From positions 540,586-604,585 of the forward strand of contig JAFDXL010000005.1 of NCBI GenBank assembly GCA_018267955.1: a stretch of 64,000 nt of DNA, in the 5' to 3' direction. Below the pieces are notes generated by a model, which did no database searches, was not told the DNA's origin, and was given only the letters and a program-made list of their open reading frames with translations. The DNA is from Bacteroidota bacterium (GTDB taxonomy: Bacteria > Bacteroidota > Bacteroidia > Chitinophagales > Chitinophagaceae). Position numbers and translations under genes: made by a program. How positions within the stretch are numbered: the stretch's first letter is position 1; each line of letters opens with the position of its first letter. Below are positions 36,350 through 44,482 of this stretch, piece by piece.

Positions 36350-36792
36350 AATATATCCTTTTCCATCACCACATGTGGTATGCCCACTTCAGTAAACTCA
36401 CTGCTGGTTGTGTAATATCCCAGCTTTTTATAAAAGCCTTCAGAAACGCTCCGTGCATGAAGTATGATGCTCGAATATCCTTGCTGCTTTGCATAGGTTT
36501 CTGCTGCTTCTACCAGCATCCTGCCCACACCCTTGCCTTGCCAGTCACCGTCAACAGCCATCTGGCGCAGCTTTATTTTTTCTTCATCATCAATAGGATA
36601 AAGCATAACACAGCCAATTACCTTATTATCTTTTTCAGCAATAAAGATGGCATTAATGGCATCGCTGGTGAGATCTTCATTTTTTAATGACAGACCTATT
36701 GGTTTTCGAAGAACTTCTTCGCGCAGGTCATATACCTGTTGGTATCTTTTATCAGTTATCGGGATCCTGCTTATGACTATACCGTCTTCCAA
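36346..36792 (-). CDS. GNAT family N-acetyltransferase
   Basis: A 148-residue GNAT domain. The acetyl-CoA loop 'RQMAVDGDWQGKGVGRMLVEAAETYAKQQGY' (Q-x-x-G-x-G motif A) and 'FYKKLGYYTTSSEFTEVGIPHVVMEK' are diagnostic. The length is normal for the family. The longest start is TTG at 36792, 13 bases after the VWA gene's stop; no ATG lies before motif C. It sits between the VWA gene and the FemAB-like gene in one operon. The acceptor molecule is unknown. Confidence 0.88.
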   Translation of the reverse strand: MEDGIVISRIPITDKRYQQVYDLREEVLRKPIGLSLKNEDLTSDAINAIFIAEKDNKVIGCVMLYPIDDEEKIKLRQMAVDGDWQGKGVGRMLVEAAETYAKQQGYSSIILHARSVSEGFYKKLGYYTTSSEFTEVGIPHVVMEKDIF

Positions 36793-36805
36793 GGGAGGAA
36801 AAAAT

Positions 36806-38842
36806 TTATTTGAGTTCTAAGTTAGTAACATTATTGCTTGTAATCACAAAATCCACAATGGTTTGTTCCGAATTCAGGGTTTTCCGGAAACCGGCTTTAT
36901 ACGTTCCCGGCAATAAGTTCAATTTTTGTCCTTCTCCGTTACCGGATACCTGCAGGGAGTAAAAAATACGAAACTGGTCGCCAAAAGGCTGGTACAATAC
37001 AACCCTACCTATGCTGTTAGTATTGGTGATTACCAATTGCCCCTCCTCAGGTACTTCTACCAGATACTGCTCTCCAAAATTCAGGTCAAATGTCCTTTTC
37101 CATGGAGGCAAAGTGTTGATCTCTACGTGGTATGTTCCGGGCTCATAGAAGAGTTCTTGCCTACAGTTTTGCCTTACTACTGGTGCCGAAGAAAAACGGT
37201 GATAAACCGTCGCCGTGTACTCTATAGGGCGTTTCGGATTATCCTTGTACGCGAAGTATATAGATCCTTCCGTTACAGGGATTATTATTGCATTATTCTT
37301 ATTTGCTTCGATCTTTACATCGGGAATTATATAGTTTGCCTTACCGGTGATGGTGAGATTGTAATTACCGGCGGGTATTTTCTGCAGATCGGGGATACCT
37401 GCTGCATCTACGGTGCGATAAAATTTCTGCACGGGTTGTTTTGTTTTAGGATCCATCAATACCAGCTGCGGGCTTGTTTGGTAAAAAGTACCCTTACCAT
37501 CTGAAAAATATACCTGCAGCGTAGTTTCTTTCGCGTCCTCGTTTTTCTGGGTATATTTTAATTCTTTGGGCTTGGTGCTGGCAACAGGTTGAGGTTCAAT
37601 GCGCTCTGGTTTGGGAGCTATTACCGGTTTAGATGGCGGTTTGTTTGTTACTGCCGGTGGAGGCGGTGCACTTACAATCGGCTTATAATTAGCGACGGGT
37701 GGCGTCACAGTCTTAGGTGCATCCACGTTTGTTGTTGTTACTTCTACCGGCTTGTTTATAGGTTTAACGGCAGCGGGCGCCGGTGATATTGTGAGTTTTT
37801 CCACTTCCAGCTTAGCAGGATTATATGCCGGGATTGCCCGCGATTTTAATACCGGGTCTGCATAGTAAATGCTGAATGTACGATGCGAGATTAAAGGCCT
37901 TATGAATGCAATATCTTCTTTCAGAATATCAGGAGCTACTTCATTGGTCCTGTCTGTAAGATCTGTAGGGGGTGGGGCTTGTACTATATTAGGTTCCTTG
38001 GTCTCAGCACGCTCTGTTTTGGGCTTCGGGGCAGGTTTGGGTTGCTCCACTGGTGGGGGTGCAGGCTCGGTTACTTCCACCTCTTTTTTCATTTCAAACT
38101 TCGGGATGGTAACATTAACCATGCTCGGAGCTTTTACAACAGTAGATTCCAATACCTTGCGCTGAACGGTGGTAAGCGTCAGCATAGGCTTATATGCCTC
38201 CACAATTTTGCCAACTGTAGGTTTTATGTCTTTATCGGCAGTAACTGTCAGGTAGTTCCCCAGGCAGTCATACTGAGATTTTAAGGCTGTATTATCAACA
38301 AGGCTTAATATATAGGGTTTGAAATCTATCCTTTTTGCCAGGAGCTCTTTTACTACATCACAAATATTTCCGCCACAGCTTTCCTCACCGTCAGTAATCA
38401 ATATCAGGCTATAAGTGTTATTTTTCAAATCGGTGAGGTCGTTCTCGGCAGCCTCTTTAAGGGAATAGGCAATTGGTGAAACACCTATCGGGCGAAGCGC
38501 AGCCAACCTCAAAGACATCTGCGTAAGATTGTCCTTACTGAACATTACTTCCAGCTTGGTATCATTACAATCGTTGTATTGCGCAGGCGATTGATGGCCG
38601 TAGACACGCAACGCGAACTCCACATTTTTATTCACCTTATACAGGCTATCCATCAAAGTGGTAATGATACGTGATGCGGCATTGAAGCGACTCTCTTTTG
38701 CGGCCCAATCTGTACCCATACTTGATGATCCATCCAGAAGCAATAAGATACGGGGCTGTTTTTCCTGGTCGAAAGTCTGCCCTATGGAAACATGAGAACA
38801 AAAGAGAATAAATAAGAGGAAAAGGCCTTGAAAAAATCGCAT
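36806..38842 (-). CDS. VWA domain-containing protein, secreted
   Basis: A 678-residue protein with a signal peptide ('FQGLFLLFILFCSHVSIGQ'). A von Willebrand A domain follows directly ('RILLLLDGSSSMGTDW', a MIDAS D-x-S-x-S, then 'LILITDGEESCGG'). From about residue 240 comes a Pro/Lys/Thr/Val-rich linker of some 200 residues, then three beta-sandwich-like stretches ending in 'FVITSNNVTNLELK'. Such proteins usually bind a partner through the metal site at the cell surface. A TTG at 38860 gives six extra residues, but the ATG at 38842 with a -7 box at 38866 fits better. It is first in an operon with two acyltransferase-like genes. Confidence 0.85.
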   Translation of the reverse strand: MRFFQGLFLLFILFCSHVSIGQTFDQEKQPRILLLLDGSSSMGTDWAAKESRFNAASRIITTLMDSLYKVNKNVEFALRVYGHQSPAQYNDCNDTKLEVMFSKDNLTQMSLRLAALRPIGVSPIAYSLKEAAENDLTDLKNNTYSLILITDGEESCGGNICDVVKELLAKRIDFKPYILSLVDNTALKSQYDCLGNYLTVTADKDIKPTVGKIVEAYKPMLTLTTVQRKVLESTVVKAPSMVNVTIPKFEMKKEVEVTEPAPPPVEQPKPAPKPKTERAETKEPNIVQAPPPTDLTDRTNEVAPDILKEDIAFIRPLISHRTFSIYYADPVLKSRAIPAYNPAKLEVEKLTISPAPAAVKPINKPVEVTTTNVDAPKTVTPPVANYKPIVSAPPPPAVTNKPPSKPVIAPKPERIEPQPVASTKPKELKYTQKNEDAKETTLQVYFSDGKGTFYQTSPQLVLMDPKTKQPVQKFYRTVDAAGIPDLQKIPAGNYNLTITGKANYIIPDVKIEANKNNAIIIPVTEGSIYFAYKDNPKRPIEYTATVYHRFSSAPVVRQNCRQELFYEPGTYHVEINTLPPWKRTFDLNFGEQYLVEVPEEGQLVITNTNSIGRVVLYQPFGDQFRIFYSLQVSGNGEGQKLNLLPGTYKAGFRKTLNSEQTIVDFVITSNNVTNLELK

Positions 38843-38865
38843 CTGAAAAAAATGAACCAATAAAG

Positions 38866-38873
38866 CAAACCTA
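38866..38873 (-). promoter_or_regulatory. Putative -7 box (TAGGTTTG) of the VWA operon
   Basis: TAGGTTTG on the minus strand matches TAnnTTTG, 23 bases before the preferred ATG at 38842. No clear -33 TTG. Confidence 0.4.
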
Positions 38874-38998
38874 CATTAAAATGATTGAAGATTATTCACC
38901 CATGTATTAACCCTGCTATATGTCTTTTATCTTTTTACATATAGATGTAAAATATGATAGCTGACCAGTATCATGGCCACACCATCCTTCAAAATACA

Positions 38999-39006
38999 TA
39001 ACTTTG
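38999..39006 (+). promoter_or_regulatory. Putative -7 box (TAACTTTG) of the 2-oxoacid oxidoreductase gene
   Basis: A TAnnTTTG match 17 bases before the ATG at 39024, inside the longer reading from 38973. It supports the internal start. Confidence 0.45.
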
Positions 39007-39023
39007 CAATCCATTATAATAGT

Positions 39024-40868
39024 ATGTCAATATCTACCCAGGTTGTTGAGGATGTAGTAATAAAGTTTGCAGGCGACAGCGGTGACGGTATGCAGCTGAC
39101 AGGTAGCCAGTTTACCAACAGTACGGCTTTATTGGGTAACGACTTATCAACCTTCCCCGATTTTCCGGCCGAAATACGCGCCCCGCAGGGTACTTTGCCC
39201 GGCGTTAGTGGATTTCAGCTCCATTTTTCGAGCAATCGTATATATACTCCCGGCGATAATTGCGATGTGCTGGTGGCTATGAACGCTGCTGCACTAAAGG
39301 TAAACCTTAAGTCCCTGAAAAAGGGCGGTATTATTATTGCCAATTCAGATGGCTTTGATTCAAAGAACCTGAGGCTGGCCAATTATCCGGACGGTGTAAA
39401 TCCACTTGAAGATGGATCGCTGGGCAATTATGAATTGCATGTGATTGACATCACGAAGCTTACCCGCGAGGCACTGAAAGACATCCAGATGGGCGTAAAG
39501 GAAAAAGACCGTGCAAAGAACATGTTTGTACTGGGCTTTCTTTACTGGCTCTATAATCGCGATATGGAAGTGACCATTTCCTTCCTGAACGATAAATTCT
39601 CTAAAAAGCAGGATATTCTTGATAGCAATATCAAATCCCTGAGGGCAGGTTATAATTACGGAGATACGGTCGAGACATTCACTACACGTTATCGTGTAGA
39701 AAAGGCAAAACTGCCGCCGGGCAAGTATCGCAACATTACGGGTAATACTGCGCTTACCTATGGTATTATTGCTGCAGGAGAACAATCGGGATTACCAATA
39801 TTTTTAGGCACCTATCCTATTACCCCGGCATCAGACATATTGCATGAGCTATCGAGATACAAGAATTTTGGTATCCGCACCTTCCAGGCCGAGGATGAAA
39901 TTGCAGCCATTACAGCTGCTATCGGCGCATCCTACGGCGGCAGCCTGGGTATTACCACTACTTCCGGGCCCGGTATGGCGCTGAAAACCGAAGCTATGGG
40001 CCTTGCTGTTATGCTGGAGATCCCGTTGCTGATCGTAAACATACAACGTGGTGGCCCATCAACAGGCTTGCCTACAAAAACTGAACAAAGCGATCTGCTG
40101 CAGGCATATTATGGCCGTAACGGCGAATGCCCTATGCCAGTAATATCCGCTTCTACCCCAAGCGATTGTTTTGCAGCTGTTTATGAGGCTGCGAGGATAG
40201 CAGTGCAGCATATGACTCCTGTAATATTCCTGAGTGACGGTTACATTGCCAATGGCGCCGAGCCCTGGCGTTTCCCGCAAAAAACTGATCTGAAACCTAT
40301 TGAGGTTAACTTCAAAAAGGCATTAGCAGAAGGCGAAGCTAAATTCATGCCTTACCAGCGTGATGAGAAACTCGTACGTCCATGGTCTGTACCGGGAACT
40401 GCAGGGTTAGAGCATCGCATAGGCGGCCTCGAAAAAGAAGACATTACGGGCAACATCTCTTACGATCCTGATAATCACCAGCATATGGTGAAAACAAGGC
40501 AGGCAAAAGTGGATATGATTGCCGATCATATTCCTTTGCAAACTTTAGATAGCGGCCCTGAAAAAGGAGATGTACTGGTGCTTGCATGGGGATCTACTTA
40601 TGGTGCGGTAAAAAGCGCTGTTTCTGAGTTGCAGGAGAAAGGAAAGGCTGTTGCCCATGCCCATTTGCGCCATTTACGCCCGTTCCCTAAAAACCTTGGT
40701 GAAATGCTAAGTAATTATAAAAGGGTCCTGATACCGGAGATCAATAACGGACAGCTAATAAAGATCATCCGCGATCAATACCTGGTAGATGCTATTGGTT
40801 ATAACAAGATAAAAGGAACACCGATAACACGAGCAGAACTGGTAAATGCAATCAACGAATTGCTCTAA
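39024..40868 (+). CDS. 2-oxoacid:acceptor oxidoreductase subunit alpha (KorA-type)
   Basis: A 614-residue protein with the two domains in the fused order of Bacteroidota KorA. The gamma-like domain comes first ('VIKFAGDSGDGMQLTG ... FPDFPAEIRAPQGTLPGVSGFQLHF'). The alpha-like pyrimidine-binding domain starts near 225 ('GNTALTYGIIAAGEQSGLPIFLGTYPITPASDIL', 'FQAEDEIAAITAAIGASYGG', 'TTSGPGMALKTEAMGLAVM'). It would convert 2-oxoglutarate or another 2-oxoacid to its acyl-CoA with ferredoxin. It needs a beta subunit with the TPP site, which is not adjacent: a minus-strand glycosyltransferase follows. The reading from 38973 adds 17 unlikely residues. Confidence 0.9.
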   Translation: MSISTQVVEDVVIKFAGDSGDGMQLTGSQFTNSTALLGNDLSTFPDFPAEIRAPQGTLPGVSGFQLHFSSNRIYTPGDNCDVLVAMNAAALKVNLKSLKKGGIIIANSDGFDSKNLRLANYPDGVNPLEDGSLGNYELHVIDITKLTREALKDIQMGVKEKDRAKNMFVLGFLYWLYNRDMEVTISFLNDKFSKKQDILDSNIKSLRAGYNYGDTVETFTTRYRVEKAKLPPGKYRNITGNTALTYGIIAAGEQSGLPIFLGTYPITPASDILHELSRYKNFGIRTFQAEDEIAAITAAIGASYGGSLGITTTSGPGMALKTEAMGLAVMLEIPLLIVNIQRGGPSTGLPTKTEQSDLLQAYYGRNGECPMPVISASTPSDCFAAVYEAARIAVQHMTPVIFLSDGYIANGAEPWRFPQKTDLKPIEVNFKKALAEGEAKFMPYQRDEKLVRPWSVPGTAGLEHRIGGLEKEDITGNISYDPDNHQHMVKTRQAKVDMIADHIPLQTLDSGPEKGDVLVLAWGSTYGAVKSAVSELQEKGKAVAHAHLRHLRPFPKNLGEMLSNYKRVLIPEINNGQLIKIIRDQYLVDAIGYNKIKGTPITRAELVNAINELL

Positions 40869-40888
40869 GCAATTTGCTAAATAATATT

Positions 40889-40916
40889 AAGGCGCTGCAG
40901 TTGCAGCGCCTTTTTT
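40889..40916. terminator. Intrinsic terminator of the oxidoreductase gene
   Basis: AAGGCGCTGCA and TGCAGCGCCTT meet around a tight AGTT loop (40889-40912), followed by TTTTTT. The 3' end overlaps the stop of the minus-strand GT2 gene, so it can work for both strands. Confidence 0.85.
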
Positions 40917-41868
40917 AGTCTTTTTTCTCTTCCGCGGTATTCTCATCAATTACATATAGCGGCCTGTTCCTTACATTATTGATAATACGGCTGATGTATT
41001 CGCCAATGATGCCGAGCGATAATAACTGCACGCCACCAAGAAAGGTTACACTGATGATGGTAGATGCCCATCCCGGTACAGTATTGCGATTGAAATAATA
41101 GCCATATAGCGCATATACTCCTATCAGGAAGGATATGATGCAAACCACAAATCCTAATTGTGCCGCAAGCTTTAGTGGCGAATCTGAAAATGCCGTAATG
41201 CCGTTAAATGCCAGGCGCAGCATTTTACGGAAAGGGTAATTGGTCTTACCGTATTTGCGTTCATCGCGCTCAAACATTACATAGGTGCTTTTAAAGCCAA
41301 GCCATGCTATCTGCCCGCGTATGTACTTATCATACTCCTTCATTTGTTTCAGATAATCAAGCACGTCGCGTCCTATCAGGCGGAAGTCGCCCACGTCCAG
41401 CGGTATCTCAAAGGATACCAGCCTTGCCATCAGGCGATAAAACATTTTTGCGGTAAACAGCTTAAAGAAAGTTTCACCCTTACGTTTACTGCGCTTGGCA
41501 TATACTACTTTAAAACCATTTTTATATTCCCGGTACATTTCAGGGATCAGCTCCGGCGGATCCTGGAGATCGCCGTCAATGGTTACTATTGCATCTCCTT
41601 TGGCATAATCCATACCGGCCGTAATGGCTATCTGGTGTCCAAAGTTGCGGGCAAAACTTATATAATGCAGTTTTTCAGGATGGGCGCTGCAGGCTTGTTT
41701 CAGTTTTTCCTGTGTCTTATCACGGCTGCCATCATTCACAAAAATGATCTCATACTTATCTGTGATGCTTTTTGCAGCGGCAGTCATACGTTTTACCAAT
41801 TCATCAATGATCATCTCTTCATTGAAAACCGGTACTACAATAGATAAGTCTATATTATTCGAGGCCAT
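40915..41868 (-). CDS. Glycosyltransferase family 2 (DPM1/GtrB-like)
   Basis: A 317-residue GT2 protein. The GT-A fold is complete ('LSIVVPVFNEEMIIDELVKRM', 'IFVNDGSRDKT', 'ISFARNFGHQIAITAGMDYAKGDAIVTIDGDLQDPPELI'), with D-x-D-x-D-like metal residues. Two C-terminal membrane helices follow (about residues 230-250 and 265-290), as in polyprenyl-phosphate glucosyl/mannosyltransferases. It probably makes an undecaprenyl-phosphate sugar for envelope glycosylation. Its stop lies within the terminator of the convergent oxidoreductase gene. Confidence 0.9.
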   Translation of the reverse strand: MASNNIDLSIVVPVFNEEMIIDELVKRMTAAAKSITDKYEIIFVNDGSRDKTQEKLKQACSAHPEKLHYISFARNFGHQIAITAGMDYAKGDAIVTIDGDLQDPPELIPEMYREYKNGFKVVYAKRSKRKGETFFKLFTAKMFYRLMARLVSFEIPLDVGDFRLIGRDVLDYLKQMKEYDKYIRGQIAWLGFKSTYVMFERDERKYGKTNYPFRKMLRLAFNGITAFSDSPLKLAAQLGFVVCIISFLIGVYALYGYYFNRNTVPGWASTIISVTFLGGVQLLSLGIIGEYISRIINNVRNRPLYVIDENTAEEKKD

Positions 41869-42000
41869 TTTATTCTTACTCTTAACGTATGGATCGTATT
41901 GTTTTGTAAATATATAATCTTTAATTACATGCTATAACGTCTATCGTTAACAGGCACAATGATAGATGATTAAAAACATTCTGCAAACTTTTTCACCGGT

Positions 42001-42019
42001 CATTTGTTATCAACAAATG
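42001..42019 (+). repeat. Palindrome overlapping the photolyase start codon
   Basis: CATTTGTT (42001-42008), three bases, AACAAATG (42012-42019): a perfect 8-base inverted repeat whose last three bases are the preferred ATG. It could be an operator or an RNA hairpin that hides the start. Confidence 0.45.
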
Positions 42020-43336
42020 CCCGAAGTTGCTATATTCTGGTTTCGCCGCGATTTACGGTTGGATGATAATGCTGGCTTATATTATGCACTTAGATCCGGT
42101 AAGCCTGTTGTTCCTGTTTTTATCTTTGATACGGAGATATTGGATGAATTACAGGATAAAGAAGACCGAAGAGTTGATTTTATACACCAGGCGCTGGAAC
42201 ATTTACAGGCAGAGCTGTTAAAACACGGCAGCACATTACATGTACTGCATGGTACCCCAAAACATTGTTTCACAGAATTAATCCATCATTATAATATTAC
42301 GGCAGTCTATACTAACCACGACTATGAGCGTTATGCCAGCCAGCGCGATGAGATGGTTTCAGATTTGTTGTTAAAACAGAACATACCTCTCTACAGTTAT
42401 AAAGACCAGGTCATCTTTGAAAAGAACGAAGTATTGAAAGATGACGGGCAACCGTATACTGTGTACACACCTTACAGTAAAAAATGGAAGTTAAAACTAA
42501 ACAGCTTCTACCTGAAACCATATCCTACTCATAGGTACTTCAGCAATCTGCATCGTCAAAAAAAGATAGATATTCATTCGTTAGAGAATATAGGCTTTAA
42601 AAAAACAGATGTTACTTTTCATGAGCCAAAGCTTGATAAGGAAATTGCCAGGCATTATCATGAAACACGGGATCTCCCCTCTGTTAAAGGCACTACGAGA
42701 TTAAGTGTTCATTTAAGGTTTGGTACCATAAGCATTCGTAAGCTGGCGGCTGAATGCAAAGACCTTAATGAAAAACTGCTGAATGAACTGATATGGCGGG
42801 AATTCTACCAAATGATACTATGGCATTTTCCGCAAGTTGTCAATCACTCCTTTCATCCTGCATACGACCATATCCAATGGCGAAATAATGAAGTGGAATT
42901 TAAGCTTTGGTGCGAAGGCAATACTGGTTACCCGATAGTAGACGCAGGTATGCGCGAATTGAATGCTACCGGCCATATGCATAACCGCATACGCATGATC
43001 GTTGCCAGTTTCCTTACTAAGCATTTATTGATAGACTGGCGATGGGGAGAAGCCTATTTTGCGGAAAAGTTGCTCGATTATGATCTTGCCAGTAATAATG
43101 GCGGCTGGCAATGGGCGGCTGGCAGCGGCTGTGATGCTGCCCCATATTTTAGAGTATTCAATCCTTATCTGCAAACAGAGAAATTTGATCCTGATTTTAC
43201 CTACATAAAAAGATGGGTGCCGGAATATTCAAGTCCAAATTATACTGCCCCAATAGTAGAACACGCAGCAGCAAGGGAGCGATGTTTGAGTGTATTCAAA
43301 GCAGCTTTGAAGGGCGATATGAAGCCGGGCAATTAA
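42017..43336 (+). CDS. phrB: Deoxyribodipyrimidine photolyase (cryptochrome/photolyase family)
   Basis: A 439-residue class I-type photolyase. The N-terminal photolyase domain begins 'IFWFRRDLRLDDNAGLYYAL'. The FAD-binding C-terminal half shows 'TRLSVHLRFGTISIRKLA', 'LIWREFYQMILWHFP', 'GYPIVDAGMRELNATGHMHNRIRMIVASFL' and 'LLDYDLASNNGGWQWAAGSG', including the N-N-G-x-W-x-W seen in CPD photolyases. It repairs UV-induced cyclobutane pyrimidine dimers with light. A longer reading from 41966 adds 17 residues without family match. The stop overlaps the convergent small gene by 4 bases. Confidence 0.9.
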   Translation: MPEVAIFWFRRDLRLDDNAGLYYALRSGKPVVPVFIFDTEILDELQDKEDRRVDFIHQALEHLQAELLKHGSTLHVLHGTPKHCFTELIHHYNITAVYTNHDYERYASQRDEMVSDLLLKQNIPLYSYKDQVIFEKNEVLKDDGQPYTVYTPYSKKWKLKLNSFYLKPYPTHRYFSNLHRQKKIDIHSLENIGFKKTDVTFHEPKLDKEIARHYHETRDLPSVKGTTRLSVHLRFGTISIRKLAAECKDLNEKLLNELIWREFYQMILWHFPQVVNHSFHPAYDHIQWRNNEVEFKLWCEGNTGYPIVDAGMRELNATGHMHNRIRMIVASFLTKHLLIDWRWGEAYFAEKLLDYDLASNNGGWQWAAGSGCDAAPYFRVFNPYLQTEKFDPDFTYIKRWVPEYSSPNYTAPIVEHAAARERCLSVFKAALKGDMKPGN

Positions 43337-43563
43337 TCTTCTACCGGTTGGTCAATGATGATTTCGTGATTTTCATTGTTGTTTGGGATATGGCTCTTTT
43401 GTGATAACCACATTGTTAGCGCTACGATAGTTGCCGCAATACCCAGTAGTAGCAGGATCTTGTTCCGTTTTTTGATCTTCCGTTTTTTGCGGCTTTCAGA
43501 ATGTTTACGATGCCGATGCCTTTTGCGGCTACCGGTAGATGATAATTTTTGCTCAGGTTCCAT
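43333..43563 (-). CDS. Small basic single-pass membrane protein
   Basis: A 76-residue protein of unknown family. Residues 1-35 are extremely basic with alternating Arg/His/Lys ('SRKRHRHRKHSESRKKRKIKKRNK'). One membrane helix follows at about 36-53 ('ILLLLGIAATIVALTMWL'), then an acidic tail ('NNNENHEIIIDQPVED'). It has a proper ATG, no overlapping gene on its own strand, and codes throughout. The basic cytoplasmic end could bind DNA or phospholipid. I do not assign a function. Confidence 0.55.
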   Translation of the reverse strand: MEPEQKLSSTGSRKRHRHRKHSESRKKRKIKKRNKILLLLGIAATIVALTMWLSQKSHIPNNNENHEIIIDQPVED

Positions 43564-43626
43564 ATAATGACTCTCTCTGCCGAAATATACGAATATCTTA
43601 TGCTTTAGGCATAGAAAAACAACTTA

Positions 43627-44433
43627 TTATTTGCCCATAATCCGCACCTCTACTCTTTTGTTAAGGTCGCGCTGTTCCTGTGTTTCTTCTGCCGGATATA
43701 AAGGATGTGAAAATCCCATCCCTTTATAACTCATCCTTTTCGGATCGATACCTTTCTTTACCAGGTAATCATATACTGCTCTTGCTCTGTTTACCGACAA
43801 ACCTATTTTCCGGGTATCCATATCCATACCCTCATCGTTAGGATGGCTGCCACAACAAATGTGTCCTTCAATACTTACTCTTAACCCCGGATTGTTTTTC
43901 ATTAACAGGTAAAAAGAATCTAACAGAGGAACTGATTTTACCAGGTATTGATGCGAACTTTCTTTGAACAGAATATTCAGGCGGATGATATCATTTACTT
44001 TCAGTTTAGATGCATCTGTTACAAATGGTTGCGTTCTGTGCTGAGGCTGCCGAATACTGATATCCACTCTTCGGTTAAAGGGAACACCATCATTACCATC
44101 CTCTTTGCCTGAAGATATTTCACCCTTACCCTGCACGGCTTCAATATCTTCCTTCTTAAAATTCATACTTACCAGGTAATCTCTTATGGCATTTGCGCGG
44201 TTTTGCGACAATAAGAGATTTCCCGTGCTATCTCCCACATAATCGGCATAACCAATAAGGTCCAATTTTAAGCCCGGATGTATTATTTCATTATACACCA
44301 GCGAATCTACATATCGCTTGCCCTGATCTGTTAAATGGTAACTTCCGCTGTTAAAAAGTATATGATAACTACGCGCGTTAGCGTTTAGTGATATACTCAT
44401 TAAAATGCTGTATGCTATCAGCCGTTGTTTCAT
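43627..44433 (-). CDS. OmpA family protein with two OmpA domains
   Basis: A 268-residue protein: signal peptide (to 'NANA'), then two OmpA-type peptidoglycan-binding domains in tandem. The first has 'LDLIGYADYVGDSTGNLLLSQNRANAIRDYL ... FNRRVDISI', the second 'VSIEGHICCGSHPNDEGMDMD ... LSVNRARAVYDYLVKKG ... LNKRVEVRIM'. No barrel or lipobox is visible, so it may be a periplasmic protein binding cell wall at two sites. The C-C pair in the second domain's usual H-T-D position is unusual. It begins 49 bases after the stop of the unknown 426-residue gene on the same strand. Confidence 0.86.
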   Translation of the reverse strand: MKQRLIAYSILMSISLNANARSYHILFNSGSYHLTDQGKRYVDSLVYNEIIHPGLKLDLIGYADYVGDSTGNLLLSQNRANAIRDYLVSMNFKKEDIEAVQGKGEISSGKEDGNDGVPFNRRVDISIRQPQHRTQPFVTDASKLKVNDIIRLNILFKESSHQYLVKSVPLLDSFYLLMKNNPGLRVSIEGHICCGSHPNDEGMDMDTRKIGLSVNRARAVYDYLVKKGIDPKRMSYKGMGFSHPLYPAEETQEQRDLNKRVEVRIMGK

Positions 44434-44482
44434 TTATAGTGATTGGAATATCTAATTTACACCATTAAAAATATTGCTGCAA

